This document shows positions 44,498 to 53,966 of a stretch of 64,000 nt of DNA, piece after piece. Origin of the DNA: Aeromonas simiae (lineage in GTDB: Bacteria; Pseudomonadota; Gammaproteobacteria; Enterobacterales; Aeromonadaceae); the NCBI RefSeq assembly GCF_000820125.1, contig NZ_CDBY01000044.1:1-64000 (forward strand), written 5' to 3'. The position numbers were made by a program, and so were the translations under genes. The notes under the pieces are model-generated. The model was not told the DNA's origin. It saw only the letters and a program-made list of their open reading frames with translations, and did not search any database. Position 1 is the first letter of the stretch. Each line of letters opens with the position of its first letter.

Positions 44498-45133
44498 ATG
44501 AGATACCTGATATCACTGGTGGTCTCCTGTGTGGTGGTGTTCTTCCTGTTTCTCGGGATGAACAAGCTGATCACACCGGATCACCGGGAGCTGAGCGAGA
44601 AGGAGGAGGTCACCATGGCCGACTTCATCCGCATCAAGCCCCAGGAAACTGTCCAGGAGCGGCAGCGTGAGCTGCCCAAACCGCCGCCGCCGAACCGCCC
44701 GCCCCCGCCACCCGAGATGGAGGTGGCCAGCACGGATCGGCCGCAGATGGAGAGCGCACCGATGGACATGCCCAAGCTCGACATCCCGGTCAACATAGCG
44801 GGCGGCAATGCCCTCGGCGCCTACAGCACCGGCACCGGTGGCGGCGGCGTCGGTGGCAACAACGGCGCCATCGCGCTGGCCACCTTCGAGCCCATGATGC
44901 CGCGCAAGGCGGCCCTGGCCGGGTTGGCGTCGGGCAAGGTGGTGGTGGAGTTCACCGTCACCGAGCGCGGCACCGTCACCAACATCCGCATCGTGCGCGA
45001 AGATCCGCGCAGCTATGACCTCGGCAAGGAGGCCAGGAAGACCATCGCCAAGTGGACCTTCAAGCCGGCCATGGTCGATGGCAAGCCGCAGACGAGCCGG
45101 ATGCAGCAAGAGATCGAGTTTGTGGTCAACTAA
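44498..45133 (+). CDS. tonB: TonB (TonB2 type)
   Basis: 211 residues. An N-terminal span (about 4-22), a short Pro-rich rod (P-K-P-P-P-P-N-R-P-P-P-P-P near 62-74), a Gly-rich spacer (G-G-G-G-V-G-G-N-N-G) and the C-terminal domain (K-V-V-V-E-F-T-V-T-E-R-G-T-V then W-T-F-K-P-A). The rod is short, like TonB2 rather than TonB1. It contacts TonB boxes of receptors, most likely the one at the head of this cluster. Confidence 0.95.
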   Translation: MRYLISLVVSCVVVFFLFLGMNKLITPDHRELSEKEEVTMADFIRIKPQETVQERQRELPKPPPPNRPPPPPEMEVASTDRPQMESAPMDMPKLDIPVNIAGGNALGAYSTGTGGGGVGGNNGAIALATFEPMMPRKAALAGLASGKVVVEFTVTERGTVTNIRIVREDPRSYDLGKEARKTIAKWTFKPAMVDGKPQTSRMQQEIEFVVN

Positions 45134-45142
45134 GGAGTGGCG

Positions 45143-46384
45143 ATGAAAGGATGGAAACAGTGGGGCCTGGCCCCCATCGCCCTGGCGGTGCTCATCAGCA
45201 CCGCCCCTCGGGCGGCCGAGCAGCCGGCACTTTCAGATCGCGCCTACCGGGCGGTCAACAAGGCGCAGGCACTAATCAGTGAGAAGCGGTACGGCGAGGC
45301 CAACGGCAAACTGCAAGAGGCCCTGGCCGGCGCCGGCGAGCGTATCTACGACAAGGGGGTCATCTTGCAGACCCTGGGCTTCGTGGCGGCGCAGCAAGAG
45401 AAATACGGCCAGGCGACCCAATACTTCGCCGACGCCATCGCCACCGGCGGCCTGCCGGCCCCGGTGGCTCAGCAGGTGCGTTACAACCTGGCCCAGCTCT
45501 ACATGGCGCAGGGCAACTTTGGCGCCTCGGTGAAGACCATGCAGGCGTGGTTTGCCAACCTCGGCAAGGATGAGAAACCCACGCCCCATGCCTACATCAC
45601 CCTGGCCAACGCCTATGTCCACCTCAAGCAATATAAGGAGGCGATCCCGGCCGCCGAGCAGGCGATCCGCCTCTCCGGCGCCAAGGCGCCCGAGTCCTGG
45701 TATCTGCTGAAGATGGGCGCCCACTATGAGCTCAAGCAGTACAAGGGGGCGACCGAAGTGCTCACCACACTGGTCGGCATGTTCCCGGAAAAGAAGAAGT
45801 ACTGGACCCAGCTCTCGGCCATGCACCAGCAGGCAGGCAACGATCTCAAGGCCCTGGCGGCCCTCGAGAACGCCTATAAGCTGGGGCTGCTGAGCGAGCC
45901 GGCCGAGCTGATGCGCCTTTGCAACTACCTCGCCTTCAACGGTATTCCCCACCGCGCGGCCCGCGTGATGGAGCGAGCCATGAAGGAGGGGAAACTGGCG
46001 CAAAGCGCCGCTAACCTCAAGACCCTGGCCAACTACTGGCACCAGGCCAAGGAGCTCGACCCGGCCATCGACACCATGCAGGCCTCCCTGCGCCAGTCCG
46101 GCGATCCGGAGTTGCAGCTGAAGATGGCGCGCATGATGGTGCAGGCCAAGCGCTATGGGGATCTGGTGGCGCTGGCGGGCAAGCCGGCCCCCGGCGCCAG
46201 TGGCGAGCAGCGCGCCGAGCTCAAGTTCCTGGCCGGCGTCGCTCTGTTCGAGCAGGACAAGCCGAAAGAGGCGCTCACCGCCTTCAGCCAGGCGGCCCAG
46301 AACGGCAACATCAGCGGTCGCGCCACCCCCTGGATCAGCTTCCTCAAGGAGCAGACCGTGGGTGGCGAACGCACCGCCCAATAA
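45143..46384 (+). CDS. TPR protein of the TonB2 cluster (TtpB-like)
   Basis: 413 residues: a signal peptide (A-P-R-A-A), then tetratricopeptide repeats in several helical pairs (for example Y-I-T-L-A-N-A-Y-V-H-L-K-Q-Y-K-E-A-I-P). It is probably periplasmic or outer-membrane associated, and genes of this kind close TonB2 clusters. Function in transport is unproven. AAGGAG six bases before ATG 45143 sets the start over the in-frame GTG at 45137. Confidence 0.87.
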   Translation: MKGWKQWGLAPIALAVLISTAPRAAEQPALSDRAYRAVNKAQALISEKRYGEANGKLQEALAGAGERIYDKGVILQTLGFVAAQQEKYGQATQYFADAIATGGLPAPVAQQVRYNLAQLYMAQGNFGASVKTMQAWFANLGKDEKPTPHAYITLANAYVHLKQYKEAIPAAEQAIRLSGAKAPESWYLLKMGAHYELKQYKGATEVLTTLVGMFPEKKKYWTQLSAMHQQAGNDLKALAALENAYKLGLLSEPAELMRLCNYLAFNGIPHRAARVMERAMKEGKLAQSAANLKTLANYWHQAKELDPAIDTMQASLRQSGDPELQLKMARMMVQAKRYGDLVALAGKPAPGASGEQRAELKFLAGVALFEQDKPKEALTAFSQAAQNGNISGRATPWISFLKEQTVGGERTAQ

Positions 46385-46439
46385 CACACACAGCGCGGCC
46401 CGCCCTGGCGGGCCCAGCCCCAGCCTTGGTGGCTATTGG

Positions 46440-46463
46440 CCGCTCCCCGGAGCGGTCTTTTTT
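46440..46463 (+). terminator. Terminator of the TonB2 module
   Basis: CCGCTCC-CC-GGAGCGG followed by TCTTTTTT. Confidence 0.85.
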
Positions 46464-46501
46464 ATGGCTTATGCAACGCGCGGCAAAGCATTTCCTATTT
46501 T

Positions 46502-46549
46502 GGACGTCTAGACGTAGAAACACTCGTTGACATGGACATCCGGACATCT
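46502..46549 (+). promoter_or_regulatory. Six tandem MetJ boxes upstream of metN
   Basis: Consecutive 8-base units read GGACGTCT, AGACGTAG, AAACACTC, GTTGACAT, GGACATCC and GGACATCT. The first two and the last two are close to the AGACGTCT consensus. MetJ with S-adenosylmethionine would repress metNIQ from here. The operator ends 102 bases before the metN ATG. Confidence 0.85.
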
Positions 46550-46651
46550 TAGCATCATCCACTATCCAGGCAGGGTCTGACAGCCATTCCTCTGCCCGTC
46601 ATTCCAGCCTGTAGCCCCCCATACTGCAGCACAGTCAACACGGATGATTTC

Positions 46652-47695
46652 ATGATTCAGTTGAAAGGTCTCAGCAAAGTCTATGGCGATGGCAGTGATG
46701 CCGTGTACGCCCTGCGCGAGGTGAGCCTTGACGTCCCGCAGGGAAAGATCGTCGGGGTGATCGGCGCCTCGGGTGCCGGCAAGAGCACCCTGATCCGCTG
46801 CGTTAACCTGCTCGAGCGTCCGACCACAGGTCAGGTGATCGTCGACAGCCAGGATCTGACCGCCCTCTCCGATAACGAGCTGACTCAGGCGCGCCGCCAG
46901 ATCGGCATGATCTTCCAGCACTTCAACCTGCTCTCCTCGCGTACCGTCGCCGGCAACGTGGCGCTGCCGCTCGAGCTGGCCGGCTGGGACAAGGCGCGCA
47001 TCGGCGCGCGGGTGAAGGAGCTGCTGTCCCTAGTGGGGCTGGAGCAACGCGCCCACGCCTACCCGGCCGAGCTCTCCGGCGGCCAGAAGCAGCGGGTGGC
47101 CATCGCCCGCGCCCTGGCCCCCTCCCCCAAGGTGTTGCTGTGCGACGAGGCCACCTCGGCCCTCGATCCCCAGACCACCCACTCGATCCTGGCGCTGCTC
47201 AAGGAGATCAACGCCAAGCTGGGGCTGACCATACTGCTCATCACCCACGAGATGGACGTGGTCAAGCGCATCTGCGACGAGGTGGCCATCATCAGCGACG
47301 GCCGGCTGATCGAGCACGGCGAAGTGGCCTGGTTCTTCAGCCACGCCAAGACCGAGCTGGCCCGCGACTTCATCCGCTCGACCATCCACCTGCCGGTGCC
47401 TGACGAATACCAGGCTCGCCTCAGCCCGACCCGGGTCGCGCAGAGCAATCCGCTGGTCAAGCTCGGCTTTACCGGCAACACGGTCGACAGCCCGCTCATC
47501 TCCGAGGTGAGCCGCCGCTTCAACATCGACATCAGCATCCTGTCGGCCGACATCGAGTACGCCGGTGGGGTCAAGTTCGGCTTCCTGCTGGCCGAGCTGT
47601 TCGGCAGCCCGGAGCAGTGCGACGCGGCGCAGGCCTTCTTCATCGAACACCATATTCAACTGGAGGTGCTGGGCTATGTCCGAAGCAATGATTAA
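46652..47695 (+). CDS. metN: D/L-methionine ABC transporter ATPase
   Basis: 347 residues: Walker [10 protein letters not shown], signature L-S-G-G-Q-K-Q-R, Walker [12 protein letters not shown], and a C-terminal NIL domain (about 265-345) that binds methionine and inhibits the pump. First gene of metNIQ. The metI start lies inside its 3' end (20-base overlap). Confidence 0.97.
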   Translation: MIQLKGLSKVYGDGSDAVYALREVSLDVPQGKIVGVIGASGAGKSTLIRCVNLLERPTTGQVIVDSQDLTALSDNELTQARRQIGMIFQHFNLLSSRTVAGNVALPLELAGWDKARIGARVKELLSLVGLEQRAHAYPAELSGGQKQRVAIARALAPSPKVLLCDEATSALDPQTTHSILALLKEINAKLGLTILLITHEMDVVKRICDEVAIISDGRLIEHGEVAWFFSHAKTELARDFIRSTIHLPVPDEYQARLSPTRVAQSNPLVKLGFTGNTVDSPLISEVSRRFNIDISILSADIEYAGGVKFGFLLAELFGSPEQCDAAQAFFIEHHIQLEVLGYVRSND

Positions 47696-48329
47696 CCTGC
47701 TCATCACCGCCCTCGGCGACACCCTCATCATGGTGGCGGCCTCGGCCCTGTTCAGCTGCCTGCTCGGCTTGCCGCTCGGCGTGGCATTGCACGTGACCAA
47801 GCGCGGCCAGATCCTGGCCAGCCCGCTGCTGAACCAGACCCTCGGACTGGTGGTCAACGTCGGCCGCTCGGTGCCCTTCATCATCCTGCTGGTGGCCATC
47901 ATCCCGCTCACCCGGCTGATCGTCGGCACCAGCATCGGCACCGCTGCCGCCGTGGTGCCGCTCACCATCGGTGCCATTCCCTTCTTCGCCCGCCTGGTGG
48001 AAGGGGCCCTGATGGAGATCCCGGAGGGGCTGGTCGAGGCGGCGCGCGCCATGGGCGCCAAACCGCTGCAGATCATCGGCAAAGTGATGCTGCCCGAGGC
48101 GCTGCCCGGTATCATCAACAGCGTCACCATCACGCTGGTGACCCTGGTCAACTATTCGGCCATGGCCGGCGCCATCGGCGGCGGCGGGCTCGGTGACGTG
48201 GGGATCCGCTACGGTTATCAGCGCTTCGACCCCCTGGTCATGCTGGTCACCGTGGTGATCCTGGTTATCCTGGTCCAGCTCATTCAGAGCCTGGGTGAAC
48301 ATCTGGTCAAGCGGGTCGATCACCGCTGA
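47676..48329 (+). CDS. metI: Methionine ABC transporter permease
   Basis: 217 residues, five spans, with the coupling loop [14 protein letters not shown]. The ATG at 47676 has GGAGGT eight bases upstream, within metN; the frame upstream of it is the shadow of metN. Confidence 0.96.
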   Translation: MSEAMINLLITALGDTLIMVAASALFSCLLGLPLGVALHVTKRGQILASPLLNQTLGLVVNVGRSVPFIILLVAIIPLTRLIVGTSIGTAAAVVPLTIGAIPFFARLVEGALMEIPEGLVEAARAMGAKPLQIIGKVMLPEALPGIINSVTITLVTLVNYSAMAGAIGGGGLGDVGIRYGYQRFDPLVMLVTVVILVILVQLIQSLGEHLVKRVDHR

Positions 48330-48358
48330 GCCCTGTCTTTTACATTGGAGGTAAAGCT

Positions 48359-49159
48359 ATGAAATTGGGTATCAAATCCGTTGCAGCCACGCTGCTCGCC
48401 GCGCTGGTACTGGTGGGCTGCGGCCAAAAAGACGCTGACAAGAATCTGAAGGTCGGCGCCATCGCAGGGGCCGAGTCCGAGCTGGTCGAGACCGCTGCCA
48501 AGCTCGCCAAGGAAAAATATGGCCTGAACGTGGAAGTGGTCACCTTCTCTGACTACGTCACCCCCAACGTGGCGCTCAACGACGGCAGCATCGATCTCAA
48601 CGCCTTCCAGCACAAGCCCTACCTGGACGCCCAGATCCGTGATCGCGGCTTCAAGCTGGTGCCGGTCGGCAACACCTTCGTCTATCCGATCGCCGGCTAC
48701 TCCAAGAAGATCAAGACGCTCGCCGACCTTAAGGATGGCGCTCAGGTCGCCGTACCGAACGATCCGACCAACCTGGGCCGCTCCCTGATCCTGCTGGCCA
48801 AGCAAGGGCTGCTGACCCTCAAGGATGGCGCCGGTTTGGAAGCCACCGTGCTCGACATCGTGGCCAACCCGAAGAAGCTGAAGATCGTCGAACTGGAGGC
48901 CGCCCAGCTGCCGCGTTCCCTGGAAGACGTGGATCTGGCGGTGATCAACAACACCTTCGCCAGCCAGATCGATCTGACCCCGACCCGCGACGGCCTGTTC
49001 GTCGAGGACAAGGACTCCCCTTACGTGAACCTGATCGTGGCCCGCGAGAACAACAAGGATGACGAGAAGGTGAAGCAGTTCGTGCAAGCCTTCCAGAGCG
49101 AAGAGGTCTTCCAGAAGGGCAACGAGCTGTTCAAGGGTGGATTGGTCAAGGGTTGGTAA
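48359..49159 (+). CDS. metQ: Methionine-binding lipoprotein
   Basis: 266 residues. A lipobox (L-V-L-V-G-C) and the NlpA fold with the methionine pocket (N-A-F-Q-H-K-P-Y-L and V-P-N-D-P-T-N-L-G-R). It delivers methionine to MetI. GGAGG ten bases before the ATG. A terminator follows. Confidence 0.96.
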   Translation: MKLGIKSVAATLLAALVLVGCGQKDADKNLKVGAIAGAESELVETAAKLAKEKYGLNVEVVTFSDYVTPNVALNDGSIDLNAFQHKPYLDAQIRDRGFKLVPVGNTFVYPIAGYSKKIKTLADLKDGAQVAVPNDPTNLGRSLILLAKQGLLTLKDGAGLEATVLDIVANPKKLKIVELEAAQLPRSLEDVDLAVINNTFASQIDLTPTRDGLFVEDKDSPYVNLIVARENNKDDEKVKQFVQAFQSEEVFQKGNELFKGGLVKGW

Positions 49160-49181
49160 CGAATCCAGCAATCACACCACT

Positions 49182-49208
49182 AAGGCCACGCTCGACGTGG
49201 CCTTTTTT
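49182..49208 (+). terminator. Terminator of metNIQ
   Basis: AAGGCCACG-CTCGA-CGTGGCCTT followed by TTTT. Confidence 0.88.
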
Positions 49209-49258
49209 ATGGCATTCGCTATCATAGCCACAAAGCACGCGTAATTGTCTGGATCCCC

Positions 49259-49756
49259 ATGCACCAATGGTATCTCGCCTACTGCAAGGCCAAGGAAGAG
49301 GCTCGCGCAGAGGTACACCTGAAGCTCCAGGGTATCGACTCCTACTATCCCATGGTGGAGGTGGAGAAGATAAGACGGGGCAAACGGGTCAAGGTAAAGG
49401 AACCCATGTTCCCCAACTACCTGTTCATCTATGTCGATCTCGAACTGGTGCCCCCGATCCGTATTAAATCCACCCGTGGCATCGCCCGCATCATCCAGTT
49501 CGGCGAACAGTTGACGCCGATCCCGAAAGAGCTGATCCATCGCCTGATGAGTCAGGATGACAGCGATGAGGCCCGCGCCCTCTATACGGATCTGCCGCAA
49601 CCGGGCGACAAGGTCTTCATCGAGTCAGGGCCGCTGCAAGGCTTCGAGGCCATCTACCAGGAGCCCGATGGTGAGAAGCGCTCCATCCTGCTGGTCAGCC
49701 TGCTCAACCGCCAGACTCAGGGCAGTTTCGATAACCAGAGTTTCCGCCGCAGCTAG
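49259..49756 (+). CDS. rfaH: Transcription antitermination factor RfaH
   Basis: 165 residues (E. coli 162). The NGN domain begins W-Y-L-A-Y-C-K-A-K-E and includes P-M-F-P-N-Y-L-F-I-Y; the C-terminal KOW-like domain has P-G-D-K-V-F-I-E-S-G-P-L-Q-G-F. RfaH boosts long surface-polysaccharide operons by binding ops DNA. The EPS operon in this window would be a natural target, but I saw no clear ops element in its leader. Confidence 0.95.
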   Translation: MHQWYLAYCKAKEEARAEVHLKLQGIDSYYPMVEVEKIRRGKRVKVKEPMFPNYLFIYVDLELVPPIRIKSTRGIARIIQFGEQLTPIPKELIHRLMSQDDSDEARALYTDLPQPGDKVFIESGPLQGFEAIYQEPDGEKRSILLVSLLNRQTQGSFDNQSFRRS

Positions 49757-49773
49757 CGGCGCAGCGCAATGAG

Positions 49774-49804
49774 AACGCCCGGCCAATGGCCGGGCGTTTT
49801 GTTG
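49774..49804 (+). terminator. Terminator of rfaH
   Basis: AACGCCCGGCC-AAT-GGCCGGGCGTT followed by TTGTTG. Confidence 0.85.
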
Positions 49805-49827
49805 TGCGGGCCACGCGGGCCTGCGCA

Positions 49828-50034
49828 CTAACGTATGGGTTCCCCAGGCCAGGGCGGTGCCACACCCATCGGCTGGGGGTGGTGATGCGAGGGCTCGGCG
49901 ACGCTCAGCCCGATATCCTGACGCAGATGGGCAGAAAGGGGGAGCGGCGCCTGCCGTTCACGGCACTCCAACTCGCGCACGCGAGCGGCCAGCAACAGGG
50001 TCAGGGGACGCAATAAAATCAGTTCGATCGACAT
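49828..50034 (-). CDS. DUF1127-domain small protein
   Basis: 68 residues. An N-terminal helix (E-L-I-L-L-R-P-L-T-L-L-L-A-A-R) leads into the DUF1127 core, L-S-A-H-L-R-Q-D-I-G-L-S, followed by a His/Pro-rich tail (P-S-H-H-H-P-Q-P). DUF1127 proteins act in small-RNA, phosphate or envelope regulation in other bacteria. GGAG seven bases before ATG 50034 supports the start. It follows a possible 29-residue peptide gene by 84 bases. Confidence 0.8.
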   Translation of the reverse strand: MSIELILLRPLTLLLAARVRELECRERQAPLPLSAHLRQDIGLSVAEPSHHHPQPMGVAPPWPGEPIR

Positions 50035-50118
50035 AAGATGCTCCGTTTGAACATGCCGTTCTCCCGGAGAAGAGGACATCACCCACGAGAGAACCGCGGG
50101 TGATGAAAGAGTATGGAA

Positions 50119-50208
50119 TTACCCGTTCACGCCACGCGCAAGAGACGCACGAACATCGCCACCCAAGAGGGGGCGCAGGTTCGCAGCTTGAGTCATGGAA
50201 TGGCTCAT
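50119..50208 (-). CDS. 29-residue peptide gene upstream of the DUF1127 gene
   Basis: ATG 50208 lies six bases after GAGGAG, an excellent ribosome site. The peptide reads S-H-S-M-T-Q then A-N-L-R-P-L-L-G-G-D-V, ending A-R-G-V-N-G. It is too short for a family call. The spacer after it contains an inverted repeat, ATCACCC/GGGTGAT (about 50078-50104), that might act as an attenuator for the DUF1127 gene. It could be a leader peptide or a secreted signal peptide. Confidence 0.5.
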   Translation of the reverse strand: MSHSMTQAANLRPLLGGDVRASLARGVNG

Positions 50209-50300
50209 GGTGATCTCCTCGCGTAAAAGTGAAACAGGTTGCAGCAATCTAAATCAGGCCGCCCGGCCGGACAATGGCTCCCCCCCGATTGGGGAGAGGC

Positions 50301-51647
50301 TCAGGCGCCGGCCGAGAGCAGGCGGTACTCCGCCAGCGCATAGGTGTCGGTCATGCCGCTCACGTAGTCGATGAGCAGACGCACCCGGTAGTACCACTCC
50401 TGATCGTGCGCGTCGGCAAAGCGGGCATCAGGGTGCGCCAGCGCTCTGCGATAGGCCCGCACATGGCGTGCCGAGAGGCGGTGACACAGCCGCCTGGCCA
50501 GGAAACTGCCAGGGCCACCATTGCCCTCAAGCACGGCCTGGAACTCGGAGCCCGGTAGCGCCAGCAAGGTGGCGTAGGTACCGAGGATGCCACGCAGTGC
50601 GGCAAAGCCCTCCAGCTCGAGCGACTCCACCTCGCGCCGCTTGAACACATGGCGGCGCGACACCTGGCGCAAGGTCTCGAGGGCCTGGGCCGCCGGGCTC
50701 TGGCCGTGCAGCAGCGGCTCATCGTGGCGGCCCGCCAGAATCGCATCGTGATGGGCGAGGTAGGTCTGGGCGGCCAGCGCCACCAGATCGCGCTCCAGCG
50801 CAAAGCGAAACGCCGGAAAGAAGCCATCGCGGCTCTGCTCGGCCTGGGTGATGAGGTTGGCCATGTAGTTGTCCGGCTGAGCCTCGTGCAGGGCCGCCAG
50901 CAGCTCGACATGGGAGAGCAGGCGGCGATCCACCGCATCCTCCAGATCGGCGATGCAGTAAGAGACGTCGTCGGCCGCCTCCATGATGTACACCAGCGGG
51001 TGGCGACTGCCGGGGGCCAGCCCAAGACGCCTAGCCACCTCCGCCATCACAGGAGCCTCGCTTAAGTAGACCCCGCGCTTGGCTCGCCACCCCTGCGCCT
51101 CGGCCCCCCCCGGATATTTACACAAGGCCGCCAACTGGCCGAGGGTGAGATCCAGCTCATGCAGGTGGTGCACCAAGCGCAGGCTCTGGGCATTGCCGTC
51201 AAAATGGCAAAGGTCGGTGAAAAAGGGCTCCCATGCCGCGCTCATGGCGCGCCCCAGTGCCTGCGGGTAGAGCGCCGGCAAGTGCTGCTGGCACCAGGCC
51301 CCGATCACCTGCTCGCCGAAGTGGCCGAACGGCGGGTTGCCCACGTCGTGCAGCAGGCAGGACATCTCCACCAGACTCAGCAGGGTCATCGGCGGAACAC
51401 CGGGATCGGGCACGCGGGCCAGGATGGCCAGCACGATGCGTCGGCCCGTCTCCTGCACCTCGAGCGAGTGGGTCAGGCGGCTGCGCACCGAGGCCTGCAC
51501 GTCGAGGGGGAAGACCTGGGTCTTCTGTTGCAGGCGGCGCACCGGGGCGGCCTGCACGATGCGGGCGCGATCGCGCTCGGTGGCCTCAAGCAACCCCTCG
51601 GCCACCTGCTGATGCCAGCGCAGGGGCGGAATCAATCTCTGGTACAT
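50301..51647 (-). CDS. dgt: dGTP triphosphohydrolase
   Basis: 448 residues. An HD domain with H-S-L-E-V-Q-E-T-G and L-L-H-D-V-G-N-P-P-F-G-H carries the metal ligands, and D-D-V-S-Y-C-I-A-D-L-E supplies the last Asp. It splits dGTP to deoxyguanosine and triphosphate and so limits dNTP pools. Downstream of arcB by six bases; the two may be cotranscribed. Confidence 0.93.
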   Translation of the reverse strand: MYQRLIPPLRWHQQVAEGLLEATERDRARIVQAAPVRRLQQKTQVFPLDVQASVRSRLTHSLEVQETGRRIVLAILARVPDPGVPPMTLLSLVEMSCLLHDVGNPPFGHFGEQVIGAWCQQHLPALYPQALGRAMSAAWEPFFTDLCHFDGNAQSLRLVHHLHELDLTLGQLAALCKYPGGAEAQGWRAKRGVYLSEAPVMAEVARRLGLAPGSRHPLVYIMEAADDVSYCIADLEDAVDRRLLSHVELLAALHEAQPDNYMANLITQAEQSRDGFFPAFRFALERDLVALAAQTYLAHHDAILAGRHDEPLLHGQSPAAQALETLRQVSRRHVFKRREVESLELEGFAALRGILGTYATLLALPGSEFQAVLEGNGGPGSFLARRLCHRLSARHVRAYRRALAHPDARFADAHDQEWYYRVRLLIDYVSGMTDTYALAEYRLLSAGA

Positions 51648-51653
51648 CGCTTA

Positions 51654-53966
51654 TTACTCCCTCAGCCAGTCGCGCAGGCGGGCCAGATCGCCCGGGTATT
51701 CACGGCGCATCGCCTCAATCCAGTCCTCGACGTTTTCCCACCATGCCGGCAGATCCGGGCTCTGGATCTGCTGGGCCAGTTGCTGGATACGGTGCAGACC
51801 GATGGAGCCGGCGGCGCCCTTGATCTTGTGGGCCTCTTCGGCAATGCCCTGCTGGTCGCGGGCCACCATGTTGGAGTCGAGCACCGCCATGTAGTCCGGC
51901 ATCATCTTCTCGAACAGATCGACGCTCGATCGCAGCACCGGCTTGCCCACGGCCGCGGCATAATCCGTGAGGAAGGAGAGATCGAGCACCTCGCCATCGA
52001 CGCAGGTTGGCGCCGCCTCATCCTCCCCCTCGATACCGCCAAACAGCCGGCCCAGTACATCTCGCACCGCCGCAGATCGCAGCGGCTTGCGGATCACATC
52101 GGCCATGCCACGGGCCAGATAGGTGTGACGATCGGTCACCAGGTTGGCGGTCAGCGCCACCATGGGCGGCAGGCTGTCGCCATAACGGGCCAGCAGCCGC
52201 TCGGCGATGTCAAAGCCGGTCATGTCCGGCAACTGGATGTCGAGCAGGATCAAGTCAAAATCATCCGGGTTGGCTCGGATCAACGCCTCGGCGCCGTTGC
52301 GCGCCACCTCCACCCGATGGCCAAACTTGGCCAGCAGGGCGCACGCCACCGTGACGTTGAGCTCCACATCTTCAACTAACAGAATATCGAGCGGCGGAAC
52401 CACCAGTTCGGCCTCCCGGCCTGACGGCGCCTCGGCCAGCTCGACCTCCAGCTCCACCGTGAAACAGGCCCCCTCACCCAGATCGCTGTCAACCGTCAGG
52501 GTGCCCCCCATCGCCTGCACCAGCTGCCGGGAGACCGCCAGCCCGATCCCGGTGCCGATGGCCTGCTGTTGCTGCCCCTGCACCTGATAGTAGAGGGCGA
52601 AGATCTTCTCCTGCTCGCTGCGGGCAATCCCGACGCCGGTATCCTCCACCTCGAAGTGCAGCGCCAGGTGGTGCTTATCCTCATCAAGGTGAGTCAGGCA
52701 ACGGATGGTGACGCCGCCGCTCTCGGTGAACTTGACCGCATTGCCCACCAGGTTCCACAACACCTGACGCAGCCGGGTGCCGTCGGCCAACACAAACTGG
52801 GGGATCTCTCCATCCCGGTCAAAGTGCAGATAGAGCCCCTTCTGCTCGGCTTGAATGCGCGACAGCATCTCCAGCTCATCGAGCAAGGCAGGCAGTTCGA
52901 TCTGGGCCGGCGCAATTTCGAGGCGGCGGCGGTCGAGCTTATCCAGATCGATGATGTCGTTGAAGATGTTGCCGAGGGTCACGGCGCTTAAGTGAATGGT
53001 CTTGAGCTGCTGCTGACGGGTCTCATCGAGGGGGGTGTCGAGCAGGATGCGGCTTAACCCCACTATGCCGTTGAGCGGTGTGCGCAGCTCATGGCTGATG
53101 GTGGAGATGAAGGTGGTCTTGTCGCGGCTCGCCTTCTCAATCTTGTCCTGATACTGCTTGCGCTCGGTGATGTCGCGGCCAAAGCCAAGCAGGCCGAGGC
53201 GCTTGCCGAAACGATCGAAGAAGGGCACCTTGCGCAGCTCGAAGTAGGCCTTGCGCCCATCGGGATACTCCAGCCACTGCTCGTAGGTGAGCGACTGATT
53301 GTCGGCAAACACCTGGCGATCGGTCTCCACCACCTTGGCCGCGATATCTTCCTTGTAAACGTCAAAGGGTGTCAGACCAATGAGCTCGGCCTCACTGCGC
53401 CCGGTCAGCTCCTCCATGGCCCGGTTGCAGCCGGAGAACTGCTCCTTGTCGTTGCGGTAGTAGACCAGATCGGGGGAGCAGTCGATAAAAGAGCGCAGCA
53501 GGGCGGTGCGCTCCTCGAGGTTGAGCTGGGCCTTCTCGCGCTGGAACACCTCGTTTTCGAGATCCTCGATAGCCTGCTGGCGCGCCGCCTCGAGGCGCTG
53601 GGTCTGGGCTATCTGGGCGTTGAGCTGGGTGATGTTCTCCTGCAACTGGCGGTTGAGTTCAAGATCGCGCTCGCGCATCTCTTGCAGCTTGCGCACCATG
53701 CGGCTCAGGCGCTGGCGCGAATCCTCCAGCTGATCCACCACGATGGAGAGGAAGTAGACCGCCCAGGGCGTCACCAGCAGACCGAAAAAAACCGAACGCA
53801 CCAGGTCGACCATGTCGACCGCTCCGCGCAGAAACAGGGTGACCCCCATCTGGATGGCCACCGCCAGCACTATGATGCCGGCCGCCAGCAGCATGCTGAA
53901 ACGCACCAGCCCGAGTCGGGTCATCAGATCGACATAATATTGAGCCCACGACTTGATCTGTTTCAT
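51654..53966 (-). CDS. arcB: Aerobic respiration control sensor kinase ArcB
   Basis: 770 residues, near E. coli's 778. Two spans (about 22-45 and 58-78), a coiled-coil linker, a PAS domain, the H-box S-T-I-S-H-E-L-R with His292, a receiver (L-L-D-I-Q-L-P-D-M-T-G) and a C-terminal HPt (A-H-K-I-K-G-A-A-G). The redox Cys180 (F-S-G-C-N-R) is kept, but the second redox Cys at 241 is replaced by Tyr (R-K-A-Y-F-E). It senses quinone redox state and phosphorylates ArcA. Confidence 0.97.
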   Translation of the reverse strand: MKQIKSWAQYYVDLMTRLGLVRFSMLLAAGIIVLAVAIQMGVTLFLRGAVDMVDLVRSVFFGLLVTPWAVYFLSIVVDQLEDSRQRLSRMVRKLQEMRERDLELNRQLQENITQLNAQIAQTQRLEAARQQAIEDLENEVFQREKAQLNLEERTALLRSFIDCSPDLVYYRNDKEQFSGCNRAMEELTGRSEAELIGLTPFDVYKEDIAAKVVETDRQVFADNQSLTYEQWLEYPDGRKAYFELRKVPFFDRFGKRLGLLGFGRDITERKQYQDKIEKASRDKTTFISTISHELRTPLNGIVGLSRILLDTPLDETRQQQLKTIHLSAVTLGNIFNDIIDLDKLDRRRLEIAPAQIELPALLDELEMLSRIQAEQKGLYLHFDRDGEIPQFVLADGTRLRQVLWNLVGNAVKFTESGGVTIRCLTHLDEDKHHLALHFEVEDTGVGIARSEQEKIFALYYQVQGQQQQAIGTGIGLAVSRQLVQAMGGTLTVDSDLGEGACFTVELEVELAEAPSGREAELVVPPLDILLVEDVELNVTVACALLAKFGHRVEVARNGAEALIRANPDDFDLILLDIQLPDMTGFDIAERLLARYGDSLPPMVALTANLVTDRHTYLARGMADVIRKPLRSAAVRDVLGRLFGGIEGEDEAAPTCVDGEVLDLSFLTDYAAAVGKPVLRSSVDLFEKMMPDYMAVLDSNMVARDQQGIAEEAHKIKGAAGSIGLHRIQQLAQQIQSPDLPAWWENVEDWIEAMRREYPGDLARLRDWLRE

